From assembly GCA_017848795.1 (NCBI GenBank), contig JAFIHG010000009.1, positions 1 through 50,611 on the forward strand: 50,611 bases of DNA, written 5' to 3'. A model generated the notes under the pieces. It made no database searches and was not told the DNA's origin. It saw nothing but the letters and a program-made list of their open reading frames with translations. Each line of letters starts with the position of its first letter. Position 1 is the stretch's first letter. Positions 31,865-39,954 of the stretch are shown here, piece by piece. The stretch comes from Candidatus Nanopelagicales bacterium. GTDB taxonomy: Bacteria > Actinomycetota > Actinomycetes > S36-B12 > CAIYMF01. Made by a program: the position numbers and the translations under genes.

Positions 31865-33307
31865 ATGCAACCGACCCCCTTCGAGTACGCGCCCGCGCCG
31901 GAGTCCCGCGCCGTCGTCGACATCGCCTCGTCGTACGGCCTCTACATCGACGGCGCGTTCGTCGACGGCACCGGCCGCCGGTTCAAGACGGTCAACCCCG
32001 CGACCGAGGAAGTGCTCGCCGAGGTCGCGGAGGCGAGCGGTGGCGACGTCGACCGTGCGGTGAAGGCCGCCCGGCACGCCTACAACCGGGTCTGGTCGAA
32101 GACGTCGGGCCGCGACCGCGGCAAGTACCTGTTCCGCATCGCGCGCATCCTGCAGGAGCGGGCACGAGAGTTCGCCGTGCTCGAGACGCTCGACAACGGC
32201 AAGCCCATCAAGGAGTCGCGCGACGTCGACATCCCCTTGGCCGCCGCGCACTTCTTCTACCACGCCGGCTGGGCCGACAAGCTGTCGTACGCCGGCTTCG
32301 GCTCCGATCCCAAGCCGCTCGGCGTCGCGGCGCAGGTGATCCCGTGGAACTTCCCGCTGCTGATGCTCGCGTGGAAGATCGCCCCTGCGCTGGCAGCCGG
32401 GAACACCGTGGTGCTCAAGCCCGCCGAGACGACGCCGCTCACGGCGCTGCTGTTCGCCGAGGTGTGCGAGCAGGCCGACCTGCCACCCGGCGTCGTCAAC
32501 ATCGTCACCGGCGCCGGCGCGACCGGGCAGGCGCTGGTCGAGCACGCCGATGTGGACAAGGTGGCCTTCACGGGGTCCACGGAGGTCGGCAAGGCCATCG
32601 CCCGTGCCGTCGCGGGGACCCGCAAGCGGCTCACCCTCGAGCTCGGCGGCAAGGCCGCCAACGTGATCTTCGACGACGCCCCGATCGACCAGGCGGTCGA
32701 GGGCATCGTGCGGGGAATCTTCTTCAACCAGGGGCACGTGTGCTGCGCCGGGTCCCGGCTGCTGGTGCAGGAGACGGTCGCCGACGAGGTCGTCGAGCGG
32801 CTCAAGCGCCGCCTGACCACCCTGCGCCTGGGCGACCCGATGGACAAGAACACCGACATCGGCGCGATCAACTCCCCGGAGCAGCTCGAGCGGATCCGCA
32901 CCCTCACCGGGATCGGGGAGGAGGAAGGCGCGACGAGGTGGAGCGCGCCGTGCGAGCTCCCCGACCGGGGCTACTGGTTCGCTCCGACCCTGTTCACCGA
33001 CGTCAGCCAGGCGCACCGGATCGCCCGCGACGAGATCTTCGGCCCGGTGCTGTCGGTGCTGACGTTCCGTACGCCGGACGAGGCGATCGCGAAGGCGAAC
33101 AACACCCCGTACGGCCTGTCCGCCGGCGTCTGGACCGAGAAGGGGTCGCGGATCCTGCGGATGGCGAACGCGGTGCGCGCCGGAGTGGTGTGGGCGAACA
33201 CGTTCAACCATTTCGACCCGGCCAGCCCGTTCGGCGGCTACAAGGAGTCCGGCTTCGGCCGGGAGGGCGGGCGGCACGGGCTCGCCGCGTACCTGGACGT
33301 GGCGTGA
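31865..33307 (+). CDS. NAD(P)-dependent aldehyde dehydrogenase
   Basis: The 480-residue ALDH shows IPWNFPLLMLAWKIAPALAAGN (nucleotide-binding and oxyanion Asn), LELGGKAANVIF with the catalytic Glu, FNQGHVCCAGSR with the catalytic Cys, and EIFGPVLSVLTF. The C-terminal PFGGYKESGFGREGG motif is present, so it appears fully active. Its start ATG follows the deoC stop by seven bases with a GAG-rich ribosome site. Acetaldehyde from DeoC is the likely substrate, giving acetate or, less likely, an acyl-CoA. The adjacent truncated ALDH may be its partner subunit. Confidence 0.9.
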   Translation: MQPTPFEYAPAPESRAVVDIASSYGLYIDGAFVDGTGRRFKTVNPATEEVLAEVAEASGGDVDRAVKAARHAYNRVWSKTSGRDRGKYLFRIARILQERAREFAVLETLDNGKPIKESRDVDIPLAAAHFFYHAGWADKLSYAGFGSDPKPLGVAAQVIPWNFPLLMLAWKIAPALAAGNTVVLKPAETTPLTALLFAEVCEQADLPPGVVNIVTGAGATGQALVEHADVDKVAFTGSTEVGKAIARAVAGTRKRLTLELGGKAANVIFDDAPIDQAVEGIVRGIFFNQGHVCCAGSRLLVQETVADEVVERLKRRLTTLRLGDPMDKNTDIGAINSPEQLERIRTLTGIGEEEGATRWSAPCELPDRGYWFAPTLFTDVSQAHRIARDEIFGPVLSVLTFRTPDEAIAKANNTPYGLSAGVWTEKGSRILRMANAVRAGVVWANTFNHFDPASPFGGYKESGFGREGGRHGLAAYLDVA

Positions 33308-33316
33308 GGGGTCGAC

Positions 33317-34180
33317 GTGGCTGATCGGCTGGAAGTGCGCAAGACGTACAAGCTGTTCATCGGCGGGGCGTTCCCTCGCTCGGAGAGCGGTCGGTCGTAC
33401 GAAGTGACCGACACCAAGGGCCGGTTCCTCGCCAACGCGGCGCACGCCTCGCGCAAGGACGCCCGCGACGCGGTCACGGCGGCGCGCAAGGCGTTCGGCG
33501 GCTGGTCCGGCGCCACGGCGTACAACCGCGGGCAGGTGCTGTACCGGGTGGCGGAGGTGATGGAGGGCCGCCGCGCGCAGTTCGTGGCCGAGGTCGCCGC
33601 CGCCGAGGGCGTGCAGAACCGTCGCGCCGAGGCGGTCGTCGACGCGGCGATCGACCGGTGGGTCTGGTACGCCGGTTGGACCGACAAGCTCGCCCAGGTG
33701 CTCGGGTCGGCGAACCCGGTGGCCGGACCGTTCTTCAACTTCTCCACCCCCGAGCCGACCGGGGTCGTCGCGGTCCTCGCGCCGCAGGACTCGGCGCTGC
33801 TCGGCCTGGTGTCAGTGCTCGCTCCGGTGCTCGTCGCCGGCAACACCGCCGTGGTGCTGTCGTCGTACGCCCGGCCGCTGCCCGCCGTCACCCTCTCGGA
33901 GGTGCTCGCCACCTCGGACGTACCGGGCGGCGTCGTGAACATCCTGACCGGCGCGGCCGCCGAGGTCGGGCCGTGGCTCGCCTCCCACCTGGACGTGAAC
34001 GCCATCGACCTCAGCGGCGTCGACGACCCCGATCTGGCGCGTGAGCTCGAGAAGGCGGCCGCCGACAACGTGAAACGGGTGCGCCGGCCCGCGTCGGAGG
34101 ACTGGAACGCCGACCCCGGCATGAGCCGGCTGCGCGCCTGGGTGGAGACCAAGACCGTCTGGCACCCCATCGGCGTCTAG
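33317..34180 (+). CDS. Truncated aldehyde dehydrogenase-family protein
   Basis: This 287-residue protein aligns with the N-terminal, coenzyme-binding half of ALDHs (KLFIGGAFPRSESGRSYEVTD, EVMEGRRAQFVAEVAAAEG, PVLVAGNTAVVLSSYARPLPAVTLSEVLA, GVVNILTGAAAEVGPWL). It ends before the catalytic Glu and Cys. The IPWNFP motif is replaced by LAPQDSALL. The C-terminal 40 residues (RVRRPASEDWNADPGMSRLRAWVETKTVWHP) are unlike a random frameshift tail and look conserved. It follows the complete ALDH by nine bases, with GAGGGG upstream of its GTG. Similar short ALDH-like genes follow deoC-aldh in other actinobacteria as far as I recall, so it is probably a real structural or regulatory subunit rather than a broken gene. 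Confidence 0.8.
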   Translation: MADRLEVRKTYKLFIGGAFPRSESGRSYEVTDTKGRFLANAAHASRKDARDAVTAARKAFGGWSGATAYNRGQVLYRVAEVMEGRRAQFVAEVAAAEGVQNRRAEAVVDAAIDRWVWYAGWTDKLAQVLGSANPVAGPFFNFSTPEPTGVVAVLAPQDSALLGLVSVLAPVLVAGNTAVVLSSYARPLPAVTLSEVLATSDVPGGVVNILTGAAAEVGPWLASHLDVNAIDLSGVDDPDLARELEKAAADNVKRVRRPASEDWNADPGMSRLRAWVETKTVWHPIGV

Positions 34181-34189
34181 CGCCTGCGC

Positions 34190-34250
34190 CGTGTCCCTGC
34201 TCGAATCGTCGTCAACTCATCGAGTTAGCGACGATTCGAGCAGGGACACG
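34190..34250. repeat. Palindromic repeat, copy B
   Basis: CGTGTCCCTGCTCGAATCGTC pairs with the inverse at 34230-34250; the centre AACTC-ATC-GAGTT also pairs, so nearly the whole 61 bases form one hairpin. It begins nine bases after the truncated ALDH stop and lies upstream of the LuxR gene on the same strand. This copy is between tandem genes, unlike the other three. Confidence 0.9.
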
Positions 34251-34299
34251 GGGGAACGGTAGGTTCCAGGGGACGTGGGGGCGCCGATGGGGGAGGTCC

Positions 34300-35994
34300 G
34301 TGACGCAAGGTCCCGAAGCCGATCACAGGCATGGCACCGTTGACCTCGGCTCCGACGCACATCGTCGCGCGCCGATCTATCTCGTGGGGCACGATCCGAC
34401 CACGCAGAGCTCCGCCGACGGCGCGGCCGTCGGCACACCGGATGCCGACGCGCTGCTGGCAGCCGCAGCCGCGGCGGTACGCACCAATTCCCCCGAGGCC
34501 GAGCGTCTTTTCGAGCGGGCGCTGGCGGCCGCCGGGTCGTCTGCGCTGCACCGCGCCGACGTTCAACTGCTGCGGGTGCAGCACCTGAACTGGGCGGGCA
34601 ATGTCGCCACCGCGGCGGTCCTGGCCGGGATCGAGGCGGACCTCGTGGCGCCTCACTGCACCACCCGCAGCACCCGGCTGGCGGTCGAGGGACTGCTCGG
34701 CTGGATCCACTGCGGGGAGATGCTCCGTGCCGCAGAGACGGCCAGTGCCGTCCTCGAGCGGTTGGCACCAGGCGACCCGCCGTACGACGCGGCGCGCGTC
34801 AGTCTCGCGTGGGCGCTGCTCGCCCAGGGCGAGCCGGCCGGTGCCGCGATCCTCGACGAGCTCGAGCAGGAGCTCGCCGGACTTGTGACCGCGGGACTCG
34901 GGGTGACGCCGTACATCGGCATCCTGCGGGCCTGGCAGGGCTCGTACACGCACGGACGCGACCTGCTGGTACGCGCCCAGAGCGCCGCGACCGAGCAGGA
35001 TGATCCGGCAGTCCTCCCGTTCGTCAACGCGTTCCTCGTCGACGTCGAGTACCGGATCGGCGCATGGGGCGCCGGGGAGGCCCTTGCCGCGGAGGCCGAA
35101 GCGCAGGCGCGCCGGATCGGCAGCGCGAACGCGCTTGGCATGATCCTCGTCGCTCGTGCCCGCTTCGAAGCTGCCACCGGCCGCGACGCTGCAGCACGTA
35201 CGCACCTGCAGGAAGCCAACGCGATCAGCCAGCGGGCCGGTACCCATACCCTGAGCCACACCATCGCGATCGCGCGTGGCCAGCTCGCCCTGGCCAACGG
35301 TGACGTCGATGCTGCCCTCGGCCACCTCCGGGCGTCGCACGCACGGGTCCACAGCCTCGGGATCCGCCACCCCGGTTTCGCACAGGACCATGCGGACCTC
35401 ATCGAAGCGCTCGCCAGGGCCGGGCTCGCCGGTGAGGCGCGTGAGCTGCTCGGCGAGCTCGAGGCGGTCGTCACCGTCACCGGCTGCCCACCGCTCGTCG
35501 CGGGCCTGGACCGGGCACGCTTGGCGGTCTGCGAGGACGCCTCGGTGGAACCGATCGCGGCGCAGGTGCGCCGCCGCCGCGACGCCGCCACTGCTCCGTT
35601 CGAGTGGGCGCGCACGTTGCTGTTGCTGGGCGTCCGGCGGCGCCGGACCGCCGAACGCCAGCTCGCCCGGGCCGACCTCGCCGAGGCGCTCAGCGAGTTC
35701 GAACGGCTCGGGGCCGGCCCGTGGTCCGCGCAGGCTCGGGCCGAGTTGCGCGCCGCCGGGGGCCGTACCAAGGACGCGGAGCCCGCGGCAGCGGTGCTCA
35801 CGTCACAGGAGGCGGAAGTCGCTCGCATCGTCGGCGGTGGGGCCACCAACCGCGAGACCGCCGCAGCGCTCTGGCTGAGCGTCAAGACCGTCGAGCGCCA
35901 CCTCACCTCGATCTACCGCAAGCTGGGCATCCGTTCACGCGCCGAGCTCGCCCGCTGGACCGACGCCCGCGATCCCACCCGCGGCCAGGATTGA
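34300..35994 (+). CDS. LuxR-type regulator with TPR-like repeats, no ATPase domain
   Basis: The 564-residue protein ends in a LuxR/GerE helix-turn-helix at about residues 497-550 (LTSQEAEVARIVGGGATNRETAAALWLSVKTVERHLTSIYRKLG). Residues 50-470 are alanine-rich helical pairs in the style of TPR repeats (AEAQARRIGSANALGMILVARARFEAATGRDAAARTHLQEAN). LAL regulators normally carry an N-terminal P-loop ATPase of several hundred residues; here none is visible, so the protein resembles a LAL C-terminal half. It could bind a partner or ligand through the TPRs. A GGGGAGG ribosome site is 5 bases before GTG 34300. No target gene can be assigned from position; the secreted protein at 36074 is the nearest downstream gene. 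Confidence 0.82.
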   Translation: MTQGPEADHRHGTVDLGSDAHRRAPIYLVGHDPTTQSSADGAAVGTPDADALLAAAAAAVRTNSPEAERLFERALAAAGSSALHRADVQLLRVQHLNWAGNVATAAVLAGIEADLVAPHCTTRSTRLAVEGLLGWIHCGEMLRAAETASAVLERLAPGDPPYDAARVSLAWALLAQGEPAGAAILDELEQELAGLVTAGLGVTPYIGILRAWQGSYTHGRDLLVRAQSAATEQDDPAVLPFVNAFLVDVEYRIGAWGAGEALAAEAEAQARRIGSANALGMILVARARFEAATGRDAAARTHLQEANAISQRAGTHTLSHTIAIARGQLALANGDVDAALGHLRASHARVHSLGIRHPGFAQDHADLIEALARAGLAGEARELLGELEAVVTVTGCPPLVAGLDRARLAVCEDASVEPIAAQVRRRRDAATAPFEWARTLLLLGVRRRRTAERQLARADLAEALSEFERLGAGPWSAQARAELRAAGGRTKDAEPAAAVLTSQEAEVARIVGGGATNRETAAALWLSVKTVERHLTSIYRKLGIRSRAELARWTDARDPTRGQD

Positions 35995-36073
35995 GGGTTT
36001 CCCCCAGGTCCGTTCTCGCTCACTCTCTGTGAGGCTGTCGCGACTCATCACCGCGCGCCCCGGAGGAACCTCT

Positions 36074-37228
36074 ATGACCCCAGCACGTACCCGGGCTCTG
36101 GCCCTGCTCACCGGGATCGCGCTGCTGCCAGCCGGTCTCGTCGCGACGAGCACCCCAGCGTCCGGCGTCGAGAACACCACGACGGTCACCTTCACGGGGT
36201 GCGACATCCGAACCGAACGTGAGCTGCCCACCACCCGCATCGGCGACAACTTCAGCTGGTCCCCCAGCCTGCGTCTTCGTCACCCGTCGCCCGTACGCAC
36301 GGACTCCGATCAGCGCATCGCCGTCAGCCTCGGCGACTTCCCGGTCGAGCGCCTGGGCCTGGGCAGCGCCGGGCTCAGCGACGTGGAGGTGTACGTGCAG
36401 GTGGACTTCGAGCACTCCGATGGAGGGGCGAGCGCGATCCACTTGGCCTACCGACCGGGGAGCGTGCCCGCGACTGGCACGCTGGCGCTCGGCGAGGGGG
36501 AGTACGACGTGTACACGCCCAGCACCTCACAGCTCCAGACCTGGGCGCCGCTCGGTATCCGCTTCGCGCTCTATGGCACCGACGCGGCCGACACCCGCCA
36601 CGAGCGCTTCCTCAAGTGCGACCCGATCGCCCAGCCCCGATCGGCGCTCACCGTCGCCATCTTCGATCCCGCCGCGAAAGCCTCGCTCCGGGTCAGCCCA
36701 GCGGCCGCTGCGCAGGGCAGCGCGGTGAAGATCGTGGCACGGGACTTCGCACCGGGCGAGACCGTCACGGCGTACCTCGGTGCCCGCAAGCTCGTGGCCT
36801 TCACCGCCGACACCATCGGCGCGGTCGCCGGGATCGTCAAGGTGCCCGATGCGACGAAACCCGGCACTCAGACGCTGAAGCTCGTCGGATCGGCGAACGG
36901 GGAGACGGCGGCCGCTGCGTTGAAGGTCCTCGGTGTCGTGCCGAGCGCCGCCATCACCCCGAAGGCGGTCAAGCGCGGCACCCAAGCGACGCTCACCGGA
37001 GCCAAGTGGGTGCCGAACGAGACGGTCAAAGCGCAGCTGACGCTGCAGGGCAAGAGCAAGCAGAAGGGCAAGAAGGCACAGGCGGTCACCGCCAAGGCGA
37101 GTACGACAGGCGCGCTTTCCAAGAAGTTCAAAGTCAAGAAGAGTCTCGCGCCCGGCACATACAAGGTGGCCGTGGTGGGGCTCGCCTCCGGCCGTACCGC
37201 GAAGATCTTCACCATCAAGCTGAAGTAG
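36074..37228 (+). CDS. Secreted protein with Ig-like C-terminal repeats
   Basis: The 384-residue exported protein has a signal peptide (MTPARTRALALLTGIALLPA, cleavage near PASG). Its unique N-terminal domain (FTGCDIRTERELPTTRIGDNFSWSP, DVEVYVQVDFEHSD) has two visible cysteines. Two Ig-like repeats of about 80 residues follow, beginning SLRVSPAAAAQGSAVKIVARDFAPGETV and AITPKAVKRGTQATLTGAKWVPNETV. The C-terminus is Lys-rich (KSKQKGKKAQAVTAKA, KKFKVKKS). No LPXTG or membrane helix ends the protein, so it is released or held by charge. ATG 36074 was chosen over 36029 because GGAGG lies eight bases upstream and the signal peptide begins there. Function unknown. Confidence 0.7.
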   Translation: MTPARTRALALLTGIALLPAGLVATSTPASGVENTTTVTFTGCDIRTERELPTTRIGDNFSWSPSLRLRHPSPVRTDSDQRIAVSLGDFPVERLGLGSAGLSDVEVYVQVDFEHSDGGASAIHLAYRPGSVPATGTLALGEGEYDVYTPSTSQLQTWAPLGIRFALYGTDAADTRHERFLKCDPIAQPRSALTVAIFDPAAKASLRVSPAAAAQGSAVKIVARDFAPGETVTAYLGARKLVAFTADTIGAVAGIVKVPDATKPGTQTLKLVGSANGETAAAALKVLGVVPSAAITPKAVKRGTQATLTGAKWVPNETVKAQLTLQGKSKQKGKKAQAVTAKASTTGALSKKFKVKKSLAPGTYKVAVVGLASGRTAKIFTIKLK

Positions 37229-37239
37229 CCCCGGCCACC

Positions 37240-37300
37240 CGTGTCCCTGCTCGAATCGTCGCTAACTCAGCGAGTTGACGACGATTCGAGCAGGGACGCG
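37240..37300. repeat. Palindromic repeat, copy C
   Basis: Arms GTGTCCCTGCTCGAATCGTC and GACGATTCGAGCAGGGACGC pair with one G-T position; the centre AACTC-AGC-GAGTT pairs too. It starts 12 bases after the secreted-protein stop and ends just before the ABC ATPase stop at 37305, so it serves two convergent genes. Its core from CCCTGC is identical to copy D. Confidence 0.9.
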
Positions 37301-37304
37301 CGAC

Positions 37305-38108
37305 TCAGAGGACCTTGGAGAGGAAGGCGCGGGTACGCGCGTGCTGCGGGTCGGCGATGACCTCGCGCGGTGCGCCGGTCTCCACGACGACCCCGCCGTC
37401 CATGAACACCAGTGAGTCGGCAACCTCGCGCGCGAACCCCATCTCGTGCGTCACGACGATCATCGTCATGCCTTCCTGCGCCAGTGACCGCATGACATCG
37501 AGCACCTCGCCCACCAGCTCGGGGTCCAGCGCGGAGGTAGGCTCGTCGAAGAGCATCAGCTTCGGGGACATCGCCAGGGCCCGTGCGATCGCCACCCGCT
37601 GCTGCTGACCGCCGGAGAGCTGGTTCGGGTACGTACTGGCCTTGTCCCCGAGCCCGACCCGGGTCAGCAGCTCGTGGGCGCGGTCGTCCGCGACCTGCTT
37701 CTTGAGCTTGCCGACGAGGGTGGGTGCGCAGGTGACGTTCTGCAGCGCTGTGAGGTGTGGGAACAGGTTGAAGCGCTGGAAGACCATGCCGATGTCGCGA
37801 CGTTGACGCGCTGCCTCGCGAGGATGCATCTCGTAGAGGCGCTCGCCCTTCTGCCGGTAGCCGATCAGCTCTCCATCCACCCAAAGACGTCCCGCGTTCA
37901 CCCGTTCCAGGTGGTTGATGCAACGCAGGAACGTCGACTTCCCAGACCCGGAAGGCCCGATCAGGCACATCACCTCGCCGCGCGCCACCTCCAGCGAGAT
38001 GCCCTTGAGCACTTCCAGGCTGCCGAAGTTCTTCCACACACCCTCGGCCCGCACCATGTCCGGCCCTGCACCGGCGGATGTCGCACCGTACGGAATCGTC
38101 GCGCTCAT
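37305..38108 (-). CDS. Polar amino-acid ABC transporter ATP-binding protein (GlnQ-like)
   Basis: The 267-residue ATPase has Walker [10 protein letters not shown], a Q-loop near [14 protein letters not shown], signature [16 protein letters not shown], Walker [15 protein letters not shown] and the switch His in VVTHEMGFA. The wording is that of the PAAT (GlnQ/HisP) family. ATG 38108 overlaps the permease stop (ATGA). It is the last gene of the amidohydrolase-SBP-permease-ATPase operon. It energises import of a polar amino acid captured by the binding protein at 39009. Palindrome copy C immediately after the stop probably ends the operon. Confidence 0.93.
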   Translation of the reverse strand: MSATIPYGATSAGAGPDMVRAEGVWKNFGSLEVLKGISLEVARGEVMCLIGPSGSGKSTFLRCINHLERVNAGRLWVDGELIGYRQKGERLYEMHPREAARQRRDIGMVFQRFNLFPHLTALQNVTCAPTLVGKLKKQVADDRAHELLTRVGLGDKASTYPNQLSGGQQQRVAIARALAMSPKLMLFDEPTSALDPELVGEVLDVMRSLAQEGMTMIVVTHEMGFAREVADSLVFMDGGVVVETGAPREVIADPQHARTRAFLSKVL

Positions 38109-39007
38109 CGCCCCGCTCCCGCCGTGATCCGCGCGCCCTTGGCGAAGTAGCGCTCCAGGAAGTACTGCCCGACCATCAGGATCGAGGTGAAGAACAGGTA
38201 CCACGTCGAGGCCACGAGCAGCAGCGGTATCGGCGTGAACGTCTCCGCCGAGATGTCCCGGGATCGCGTGTAGAGATCGAGGGTGAATGGAACGGCGGTC
38301 ACCAGCGACGTCGTCTTCAGCATGGAGATGATCTCGTTACCGGTCGGCGGGATGATCACGCGCATCGCCTGCGGCAGCGTTACGTGTGTCATCGTCTGCC
38401 ACCACGACAGTCCGAGCGCGGTCGCTGCTTCGCCCTGGCCCTCGTCGACCGAAAGGATCCCCGCCCGGACGATCTCGGCCATGTACGCCGCCTCGTTCAG
38501 CGCGAGCCCGATCACCGCGAGCCAGAACACATCGATCGCGCTCGCCGGGTCGATCGTGAAGAACGTGGGACCGAAGGGAACTCCGACGCGCAACTGCTTG
38601 TAGATCGTCGCGAACAGTCCCCAGAACACCAGCTGGACGTACACCGGCGTCCCGCGGAAGACCCACAGGTAGACCCACGCCACGCCGCTGAGCACCTGGT
38701 TCGGCGAGAGCCGCATCACGGCGAGCAGCACACCAAGCACGATCGCGATCACCATCGACAGCACCGTCAACTCGAGCGTGACGAGTGCCGCCTGCGAGAT
38801 CCGCTGGTCGAAGATGTACTTGGCGTAGTAGTCCCAGTTGTAGGCGGTGTTCGTCGCGGCGCCGTACACGAACAACGCGACGGCTACAAAGATCACCCCT
38901 GCCGCGAGCCACCTGCCGGGGTGGCGGAGCGGCACCGCCTCGATGCGCTCCCGGGCCGGGTCCGACTCCCCTTCGGTCCGACCCGGCCGCAGGCTTTGGG
39001 CGTTCAT
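38105..39007 (-). CDS. Polar amino-acid ABC transporter permease
   Basis: The 300-residue HisMQ-type permease has about five to six helices, the conserved [31 protein letters not shown] loop (the EAA motif, which contacts the ATPase) and [13 protein letters not shown]. The N-terminal 35 residues are charged and precede the first helix ([17 protein letters not shown]). ATG 39007 comes one base after the binding-protein stop; an upstream start at 39025 would overlap that gene. Only one permease gene is present, so it would form a homodimer. Member of the same operon as the ATPase and binding protein. Confidence 0.93.
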   Translation of the reverse strand: MNAQSLRPGRTEGESDPARERIEAVPLRHPGRWLAAGVIFVAVALFVYGAATNTAYNWDYYAKYIFDQRISQAALVTLELTVLSMVIAIVLGVLLAVMRLSPNQVLSGVAWVYLWVFRGTPVYVQLVFWGLFATIYKQLRVGVPFGPTFFTIDPASAIDVFWLAVIGLALNEAAYMAEIVRAGILSVDEGQGEAATALGLSWWQTMTHVTLPQAMRVIIPPTGNEIISMLKTTSLVTAVPFTLDLYTRSRDISAETFTPIPLLLVASTWYLFFTSILMVGQYFLERYFAKGARITAGAGR

Positions 39008-39008
39008 G

Positions 39009-39911
39009 TCAGCTCGACGCCGCACCGTTGAGCGTGATCTTGGGGATCGCTCCCGAGGTCACACCCCACTTCTCCAGGATCGAGGTGTACGTCCCGTCCT
39101 GTTGCAGGTCGGTGAGCGCCTTCGCGAGCGCATCCTTCAGGGTGCCGGAGGACTTCGCGACCGGCAGCCCGTAGAGGAACTTGTCGTACTCCGGACCCGC
39201 CTGCACGAGTTTGCCATCGGTCTGCTTGATGGCGTAGTTGGTCACCGGTGCGTCAGCGGTCAGTGCATCCGCCCGCCCGAGGATGACGGCGTTCGTCGCA
39301 TCGTCCTGGGTGTCGAATCCAAGGACCTTGATCGCAGGCTTGCCGTCGGCGGCGCACTTCTTGTTCTTGGCCGGCAGGTCGTCCAGGATCTCCGTCGTCG
39401 CGTTCTGCGCCGCGACGGTGAGGCCGCAGGCATCGTTCGGGTCGACCGTCTTGCCGGCAGCCGCGGCCCATTGGATGCCCGCGGTGTAGTAGTTCACCAT
39501 GTCGACGACCTTCTCCCGCTCCGCCGTATCGAAGAACGACGAGAGGCCGACGTCGTACTTTCCGCCGGTGATACCAGGAATGATGTTGTCGAACTTGGCG
39601 GCCTGGTAGCTGGTGGTCAGTCCGAGCTTGGCCGCGGCAGCGTCCATGAGCTCGACCTCCCAGCCGATCGGCTGGCCGTTCGCGTCCTTGTACTCGTTCG
39701 GCGCGTACGTCGGGTCTATCCCGACGACGAGCTTGCCTGCCGACTTGACGTTCGCGGGCAGCAGCGCCACGGCGGCATCGTCGACGGTCGATGCTGCCGT
39801 GGGAGACGTGTCGGGCGGCGCGCTCGACGAGGCGTTGTTCACGCACCCCGAGAGGGCGAGTGCGCCGATCACGGTCGCTGTGACCGCCGTGAGAACTCGG
39901 GTTCTGTGCAT
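39009..39911 (-). CDS. Amino-acid ABC transporter substrate-binding lipoprotein
   Basis: The 300-residue family 3 solute-binding protein has a lipoprotein signal (MHRTRVLTAVTATVIGALALSG-C23) and a Ser/Thr-rich spacer. The binding domain contains KLVVGIDPTYAPNEYKDANGQ, GWEVELMDAAAAKLG, VGLSSFFDTAEREKVVDMVNY and a C-terminal ALTDLQQDGTYTSILEKWG. The order and motifs match polar amino-acid binding proteins; the exact ligand is not readable. GGAAGGAA sits eight bases before ATG 39911. The amidohydrolase 43 bases upstream suggests that the ligand is released from, or related to, an acylated substrate. Confidence 0.92.
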   Translation of the reverse strand: MHRTRVLTAVTATVIGALALSGCVNNASSSAPPDTSPTAASTVDDAAVALLPANVKSAGKLVVGIDPTYAPNEYKDANGQPIGWEVELMDAAAAKLGLTTSYQAAKFDNIIPGITGGKYDVGLSSFFDTAEREKVVDMVNYYTAGIQWAAAAGKTVDPNDACGLTVAAQNATTEILDDLPAKNKKCAADGKPAIKVLGFDTQDDATNAVILGRADALTADAPVTNYAIKQTDGKLVQAGPEYDKFLYGLPVAKSSGTLKDALAKALTDLQQDGTYTSILEKWGVTSGAIPKITLNGAASS

Positions 39912-39954
39912 CGTGTTCCTTCCGCGTGGTTGGGAGCAGAGACGGTGATCGCCG

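Noticed and set aside
33317-34180. Frameshifted end of the short aldehyde dehydrogenase
   Set aside because: Other frames after 34180 do not continue the ALDH fold (no GQxC segment), so it is a short protein and not a simple frameshift.
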